From the NCBI GenBank assembly GCA_030637845.1, contig DAOWFT010000039.1:1-10416 (forward strand): a stretch of 10,416 nt of DNA. Reading direction: 5' to 3'. Below are positions 6,639 to 10,416 of the stretch, one piece after another; the stretch's first letter is position 1, and each line of letters starts with the position of its first letter. This DNA comes from Thalassospiraceae bacterium (lineage in GTDB: Bacteria > Pseudomonadota > Alphaproteobacteria > Rhodospirillales > Magnetovibrionaceae). A program made the position numbers and the translations under genes. The notes beneath the pieces are model-generated. The model made no database searches. It saw only the letters and a list, made by a program, of their open reading frames with translations, and was not told where the DNA came from.

Positions 6639-7703
6639 ATGGCTCTAGTTTCAATGCGTCAGCTTCTAGATCATGCGGCAGAAAATAATTATGGCCTGCC
6701 GGCGTTTAACGTCAACAACATGGAACAGGTTCAAGCGATTATGCAAGCCGCCGATGCGGTGGATAGCCCGGTTATTCTGCAAGGTTCCGCCGGGGCGCGT
6801 GGCTATGCCGGTGAAGCGTTCCTGCGTCACCTTATTTTGGCTGCTATTGAAAGCTATCCGCATATTCCGGTTTGCATGCACCAAGATCACGGCGCATCGC
6901 CCGATGTATGTCAGCGTTCAATTCAATCTGGTTTTTCATCTGTCATGATGGATGGCTCGCTTGAAGCCGACGGCAAGACACCTTCGTCATACGAATACAA
7001 CGTCGACACCACCCGCAAGGTGGTTGATATGGCCCACGCTTGTGGCGTGTCGGTTGAGGGCGAACTTGGTTGCCTAGGCTCACTTGAAACCGGTGAAGCC
7101 GGTGAAGAAGACGGCCAGGGCGCCGAAGGCAAGCTCGACATGGATCAAATGTTGACCGATCCGGACGAAGCTGCCGACTTTGTTAAAAAAACCAACGTTG
7201 ATGCACTGGCGATTGCCATCGGCACCAGCCACGGTGCCTATAAGTTTACCCAAGAGCCAACCGGCAAGGTCTTGCGCATTGACCGGGTAAAAGAAATCCA
7301 TCAACGCATTCCATCGGTTCACCTTGTTATGCATGGTTCCAGCTCGGTGCCACAGGACTGGCTGAAAATCATCAACGACTTTGGTGGTGAAATGGCGCAA
7401 ACCTATGGTGTGCCGACAGAAGAAACCGTTGAAGGCATTAAATCAGGCGTGCGCAAGGTCAACATCGATACCGACCTGCGTATGGCATCAACCGGTTCCA
7501 TCCGTCGTCATCTGAAGGAAAACCCATCGAACTTTGATCCACGCAAGTTCCTCAAAGAAGCCACCAAGGGCATGTCTGATATTTGCAAAAACCGTTACGA
7601 AGCTTTCGGTTCTGCTGGACACGCATCTAAAATCAAAGCTACTTCGCTGGAAGTAATGTTTGGGCGTTACGCCGCCGGTGAACTTGACGCCAAGATCAAG
7701 TAA
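6639..7703 (+). CDS. cbbA: Fructose-bisphosphate aldolase, class II
   Basis: This zinc-dependent aldolase condenses dihydroxyacetone phosphate with glyceraldehyde-3-phosphate (and, in CbbA-type enzymes, erythrose-4-phosphate) during RuBP regeneration. It has 354 residues, the usual length for the CbbA subgroup. Visible motifs are the N-terminal [16 protein letters not shown] with Asp83 and zinc ligand His84, VEGELGCLG with Glu140 and Glu142, the zinc ligand His198 in GTSHGAYK, and His232 in [14 protein letters not shown], which contacts the substrate phosphate, is also present. A short acidic Gly/Glu-rich insert (about 148-161, [13 protein letters not shown]) follows the ELG motif, as is common in this subgroup. 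The start has AAGGGAG nine bases upstream. It is the last gene of the cbbP-cbbT-cbbA unit and is followed by a strong terminator. Confidence 0.96.
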   Translation: MALVSMRQLLDHAAENNYGLPAFNVNNMEQVQAIMQAADAVDSPVILQGSAGARGYAGEAFLRHLILAAIESYPHIPVCMHQDHGASPDVCQRSIQSGFSSVMMDGSLEADGKTPSSYEYNVDTTRKVVDMAHACGVSVEGELGCLGSLETGEAGEEDGQGAEGKLDMDQMLTDPDEAADFVKKTNVDALAIAIGTSHGAYKFTQEPTGKVLRIDRVKEIHQRIPSVHLVMHGSSSVPQDWLKIINDFGGEMAQTYGVPTEETVEGIKSGVRKVNIDTDLRMASTGSIRRHLKENPSNFDPRKFLKEATKGMSDICKNRYEAFGSAGHASKIKATSLEVMFGRYAAGELDAKIK

Positions 7704-7744
7704 GTATTTTTGAAAAGTGCGCGCCATAAGGCGTGGTTAGATTG

Positions 7745-7774
7745 AAAAGGGCGGGGGAAACCTCGCTCTTTTTT
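7745..7774 (+). terminator. Intrinsic terminator of the cbbPTA unit
   Basis: The arms G7749-G7756 and C7761-C7768 pair over eight base pairs (two of them G-T) around a GAAA tetraloop, followed by six T (7769-7774). Four A precede the stem. It lies 41 bases after the cbbA stop. Confidence 0.88.
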
Positions 7775-7837
7775 GTTTATTTGTAATGGTGACAATACAT
7801 GAATGGACGCAACGGTTATGCCTGATAAGCTGTAGTC

Positions 7838-8857
7838 ATGCGCGAAACAAATAATCCATTTAATCTAAGCTCAGATGCTTTTGGTATCGTCTTGGTTTTA
7901 GCCGGCATGGTTTTGCTTTCGGCCATGGACGCCACGGTAAAATATGTGGTCGAGGGCGGAATTTCGGTTATGCAAATGCTGGCCATGCGTAGCTGGCTGG
8001 TGGTGCCATTGTTGCTCCTGTGGATGATGCTAAGCGGCGGCATTAAACAATTAAAAACCGATAAGCCCTTACTGCATTTTCTGCGTGTTTTTTTTGGTTT
8101 TGGCGCGCCGTTCTTTTTTTTCAATGCCATCAGCCTGATGTCGTTAGCCGAAGCAACGGTCATTTTCTTTTCCGCCAGCTTTATCATGACCGCGCTGTCC
8201 ATTCCTATTTTAAAGGAACAGGTGGGCATTCATCGTTGGGGTTCTATTGCGCTAGGCTTTAGCGGAATAATAATTGCATCGGATATAACCAATGAGCTTT
8301 TTAATGTTGGTGCGCTTTATTCATTTGCAGCCGCGCTCAGCTATTCGCTGATGATGATTATTACCCGCCTTATCGGCAGCAGAGAAGGAACATTCAAGCT
8401 GCTGTTTTATTTTCATCTTTGGGGCGGGTTGGTCAGTAGCGCGTCCGTATTGCTGGGCGTTGGTGGGCTGACCTATGTGGCAGTTGAGTTTCCTCTTTCG
8501 GTGCAGGATATGGCAATGCAAGGGTGGGGCGGTATCGCACTAATAACCGTGCTGGTTATTGCCGGGCACTATGGTTTGATGCGCGCATTTTCCATCGCCC
8601 CGGTTGGGCTGTTGGCGCCTTATGAATACTCCATACTTCTGACCTCGGCTTTTTTTGGTTACATAATTTGGGGCCATGTTCCGGCGGCAAATTTCTGGGC
8701 CGGGGCGGCGCTGGTTGTGCTCAGCGGCGTATATCTGGTCTATCGCGAGATAAGGGTCAAAAAACTAGAAGGCGTTACCGTCGATATGTCCGGCAGTGCA
8801 GGCCCGGTTGCCGCCCCGATACCGCCTTCGATTTCAGTTGATAGTGAGCGACAGTAG
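7838..8857 (+). CDS. EamA/DMT-superfamily membrane transporter
   Basis: This is an inner-membrane protein of 339 residues with about ten hydrophobic segments from residue 16 to about 305. They fall into two halves of five, the normal layout of the drug/metabolite transporter family with two EamA domains. Family-typical features are DATVKYV after the first helix, the RSW/R motif of helix 2, SLAEATVIFFSASFI, and APYEYSILLTSAFFGYIIWG near the end. A hydrophilic, Pro/Ala/Ser-rich tail of about 30 residues follows. The substrate cannot be read from the sequence. Stop codons TGA and TAA lie directly upstream in frame, so the ATG at 7838 is the earliest possible start; its ribosome site is weak. The gene stands alone after the cbb terminator and is convergent with cbbR, 11 bases from its stop. 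Confidence 0.9.
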   Translation: MRETNNPFNLSSDAFGIVLVLAGMVLLSAMDATVKYVVEGGISVMQMLAMRSWLVVPLLLLWMMLSGGIKQLKTDKPLLHFLRVFFGFGAPFFFFNAISLMSLAEATVIFFSASFIMTALSIPILKEQVGIHRWGSIALGFSGIIIASDITNELFNVGALYSFAAALSYSLMMIITRLIGSREGTFKLLFYFHLWGGLVSSASVLLGVGGLTYVAVEFPLSVQDMAMQGWGGIALITVLVIAGHYGLMRAFSIAPVGLLAPYEYSILLTSAFFGYIIWGHVPAANFWAGAALVVLSGVYLVYREIRVKKLEGVTVDMSGSAGPVAAPIPPSISVDSERQ

Positions 8858-8868
8858 CGCCCGGAGAT

Positions 8869-9771
8869 TTATTTTTTTAAAATTGCCGCTGCCTCGTTTA
8901 ACAGAAAATCCCTGAACGCGGTTGCCACCGGGGAAAGGCGCTTGCCTTTGCGGTGAACAACATACCAATGACGAATAATGGGAAAGTGCAATACATCGGG
9001 AATGCAAAGTCGTCCCAGCTGTATTTCCATTTGGGTGGCATCACGGCTCATAATGCTGAGACCCAGTCCGGCCTGAACACTTTGCTTGATGGCCTCGTCG
9101 GAACTTACTTCCATTCCGGTTTTAAGTTCCATCTTGTGTTGTTTAAAAAACCGTTCCATGGCCGAACGGGTTCCTGAGCCTTTTTCGCGGACAATAAATG
9201 TTTCATCGCTTAATCTATTCACCGGAATTGAGCGTTCTTTTGAAAATTGGTGATCGGGCGGGGCTATAACCACCAATGGGTTTTCCATAAACTCGCCGTA
9301 TTCAACCTCGATCCCCCTTGGCGGTTGGCCCATTATCACCATATCAACCACATTTTCCGAAAGCTGGCTCAATAGGGTTTCCCGGTTTGTCACATCCAGG
9401 CGTATATCGACCCCGGGAAAGCGCTTGTAAAAAATTGAAAGTAGCTTTGGCGCAAAATAATGCGCCGTGGTGGCGACGGATATGCTCAAGGTTCCATGCT
9501 CGATGCCCTGTAGGCTGGCAAGGGCCGCCTCCATATTGCCGATTTCGCCGATTATTTCCTTGGCGTAGTGATAAACCTCGCGTCCGGCCTCGGTAAGGTA
9601 TATTTTCTTGCCCATCTGCTCGAAAAGCGACTGCCCGACCTGCCCCTCCAATTGCTTTACCTGCATGGATACGGCTGGCTGGGACAAGTTCAACTCTTCG
9701 GCGGCGCGGGTGAAGCTAAGGTGGCGAGCAACCGCACCAAAGGCTCGAAGCTGTCTAAGTGTCAAATGCAT
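8869..9771 (-). CDS. cbbR: LysR-type regulator of CO2 fixation genes
   Basis: CbbR senses metabolites of the Calvin cycle or cell energy state and activates cbb promoters. This protein has 300 residues. The N-terminal winged helix (LRQLRAFGAVARHLSFTRAAEELNLSQPAVSMQVKQLE, here split by family positions 6-43) is typical of LysR proteins. The effector-binding domain (about 90-295) shows the CbbR-like features GTLSISVATTAHYFAPKLL near 93-111 and VREKGSGTR near 193-201. The call is strengthened by the gene being divergent from form II RuBisCO with 205 bases between them, the standard cbbR-cbb arrangement. The start ATG has AAAGG about ten bases upstream. A good sigma-70 promoter lies at 9809-9838, and possible CbbR sites overlap it, which suggests autorepression. 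Confidence 0.93.
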   Translation of the reverse strand: MHLTLRQLRAFGAVARHLSFTRAAEELNLSQPAVSMQVKQLEGQVGQSLFEQMGKKIYLTEAGREVYHYAKEIIGEIGNMEAALASLQGIEHGTLSISVATTAHYFAPKLLSIFYKRFPGVDIRLDVTNRETLLSQLSENVVDMVIMGQPPRGIEVEYGEFMENPLVVIAPPDHQFSKERSIPVNRLSDETFIVREKGSGTRSAMERFFKQHKMELKTGMEVSSDEAIKQSVQAGLGLSIMSRDATQMEIQLGRLCIPDVLHFPIIRHWYVVHRKGKRLSPVATAFRDFLLNEAAAILKK

Positions 9772-9808
9772 ACGGTTAATACCTTTAAAATCAATCAGTT
9801 AACTATGT

Positions 9809-9838
9809 ATTATAACCAAAACTTATGATGATTATCAA
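9809..9838 (-). promoter_or_regulatory. cbbR promoter, sigma-70 type
   Basis: On the minus strand TTGATA (9838-9833, five of six to TTGACA) is followed after 18 bases by a perfect TATAAT (9814-9809). Transcription would start near 9802, about 30 bases before the cbbR start codon. The palindrome AGTTAACT (9797-9804) lies at the predicted start site. Confidence 0.6.
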
Positions 9839-9845
9839 GATAAAT
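9826..9845. promoter_or_regulatory. Candidate CbbR operator
   Basis: Two overlapping inverted repeats lie here: TGAT-GATT-ATCA (9826-9837) and TTATC-AA-GATAA (9832-9843). The second fits the T-N11-A form of LysR-type sites (T9832 to A9844). It overlaps the cbbR -35 element and lies upstream of the presumed cbbM promoter. That is where a regulator that represses its own gene and activates the divergent one usually binds. Confidence 0.45.
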
Positions 9846-9848
9846 GAA

Positions 9849-9877
9849 TTTATTTATATGAAACACAAAAGTATAGT
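9849..9877 (+). promoter_or_regulatory. Possible cbbM promoter
   Basis: TATAGT (9872-9877, five of six) could be the -10 element. The hexamer 17 bases upstream (TTTATT, 9849-9854) is a poor -35, as expected for a promoter that needs an activator such as CbbR. It would give a leader of about 90 bases. Confidence 0.35.
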
Positions 9878-9896
9878 CCTGCTCACGATTTAACGC

Positions 9897-9930
9897 TCCG
9901 GCGGGCCAGCATAACTACAGGCCAGCCGGG
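9897..9930 (+). promoter_or_regulatory. Strong stem-loop in the cbbM leader
   Basis: CCGGCGGGCC (9898-9907) pairs with GGCCAGCCGG (9920-9929) with one G/A mismatch, extended by a T-G pair, around a 12-base loop. The stem is very G+C-rich in an otherwise A+T-rich region. It lies about 47 bases before the cbbM start and has no U-run after it, so it is not a normal terminator. Stabilisation of the RuBisCO message or an RNA control element are both possible. Confidence 0.55.
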
Positions 9931-9976
9931 ATTAACGAGTTTTCAATTTTAACAAGCAACAAGGGAGTTAAGGTCA

Positions 9977-10416
9977 ATGGCTTTAGACCAATCAGCACGT
10001 TATTCAGATCTCAGCCTAAGCGAAGATGAGCTAATCAAGGGCGGCAAGCACATTTTGTGCGCCTACCTGATGAAGCCAAAATCAGGCTACGGCTACCTTG
10101 AAGCCGCAACCCACTTTTCCGCCGAAAGCTCAACCGGCACCAACGTTGAAGTTTCCACCACCGATGACTTCACCAAGGGTGTTGACGCCTTGGTTTATGA
10201 AATCGACGAAGCCAAAGAGCTGATGAAAATTGCCTATCCGATAGACCTGTTTGATCGCAACATCACCGACGGACGGATGATGATTGTTTCTTTCCTGACC
10301 CTTGCCATTGGTAATAACCAGGGCATGGGCGACATAGAATATGCAAAAATGCTCGATTTCTACGTGCCACCACGCGCAATTCAATTGTTTGACGGCCCGT
10401 CGAAAGACATTTCCGA
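9977..10416 (+). CDS. cbbM: Form II RuBisCO large subunit, N-terminal part
   Basis: This enzyme carboxylates ribulose-1,5-bisphosphate to two 3-phosphoglycerates. Only the first 146 codons are inside the window; the frame is open to the end. The sequence matches form II enzymes such as that of Rhodospirillum rubrum almost throughout: [54 protein letters not shown] and GNNQGMGD. Glu50 and Asn113 correspond to R. rubrum Glu48 and Asn111, the two N-terminal-domain residues that complete the active site of the neighbouring subunit. The lysine carbamylation site and the barrel domain lie beyond the window. The start ATG has AAGGGAG (9961-9967) nine bases upstream. No small subunit is expected for form II. 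Confidence 0.96.
   Translation, partial: MALDQSARYSDLSLSEDELIKGGKHILCAYLMKPKSGYGYLEAATHFSAESSTGTNVEVSTTDDFTKGVDALVYEIDEAKELMKIAYPIDLFDRNITDGRMMIVSFLTLAIGNNQGMGDIEYAKMLDFYVPPRAIQLFDGPSKDIS

Noticed and set aside
7799..7837. Upstream in-frame ATG as the start of the DMT transporter
   Set aside because: TGA and TAA occur in the same frame before 7838, so the frame is closed.
10130..10384. Open reading frame of 84 codons on the minus strand
   Set aside because: It is the antisense shadow of the well-conserved form II RuBisCO coding sequence and has no recognisable protein features.
1..10416. CRISPR array, insertion sequence, tRNA, rRNA or defence system
   Set aside because: No regularly spaced repeats, transposase motifs, terminal repeats or RNA gene signatures were seen; the coding content is ordinary metabolism and regulation.

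Overview
The window looks like a chromosomal segment of a chemolithoautotrophic, sulfur-oxidising proteobacterium, most likely an alphaproteobacterium of moderate to low G+C. The case rests on three things: a form II RuBisCO with a divergent CbbR, a Calvin-cycle gene cluster, and a flavocytochrome c sulfide dehydrogenase pair next to it. No rRNA or other marker is present, so the taxonomic call is an inference.

Layout. (1) 1-789: the C-terminal end of a membrane protein of uncertain function, closed by a terminator that works in both directions. (2) 826-2458, minus strand: a monohaem cytochrome c and the flavoprotein subunit of a flavocytochrome c sulfide dehydrogenase (fccA-fccB), which oxidises sulfide in the periplasm. 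(3) 2459-2772: a divergent intergenic region with palindromic operator candidates. (4) 2773-3408: a NarL/FixJ-type regulator whose receiver domain has Gly in place of the phosphoacceptor Asp. (5) 3409-3614: a palindrome-rich leader. (6) 3615-7703: phosphoribulokinase, transketolase and class II fructose-bisphosphate aldolase (cbbP-cbbT-cbbA), ended by an intrinsic terminator at 7745-7774. (7) 7838-8857: an EamA/DMT-family membrane transporter. (8) 8869-9771, minus strand: the LysR-type regulator CbbR. (9) 9772-9976: a divergent cbbR/cbbM control region with a recognisable cbbR promoter and a strong leader hairpin. (10) 9977 to the window end: the N-terminal third of form II RuBisCO (cbbM).

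How the genes fit together. Sulfide oxidation by FccAB would deliver electrons to the respiratory chain. The Cbb enzymes spend the resulting ATP and reductant to regenerate ribulose-1,5-bisphosphate and fix CO2 through CbbM. Two regulators frame the carbon genes: CbbR beside cbbM, and the NarL-type protein between fccAB and cbbP. The best regulatory signal I found is a set of exact TACCCAT heptamers, which match the classical NarL box TACYYMT. They lie upstream of both the NarL-type gene and cbbP, and point to autoregulation plus control of the Calvin operon. The genes belong to known families. The unusual points are the degenerate receiver, a plant/cyanobacterial-type phosphoribulokinase in a proteobacterial cluster, a putative Tat lipoprotein form of FccB, and the leader structures. 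I see no CRISPR array, insertion sequence, tRNA or rRNA.
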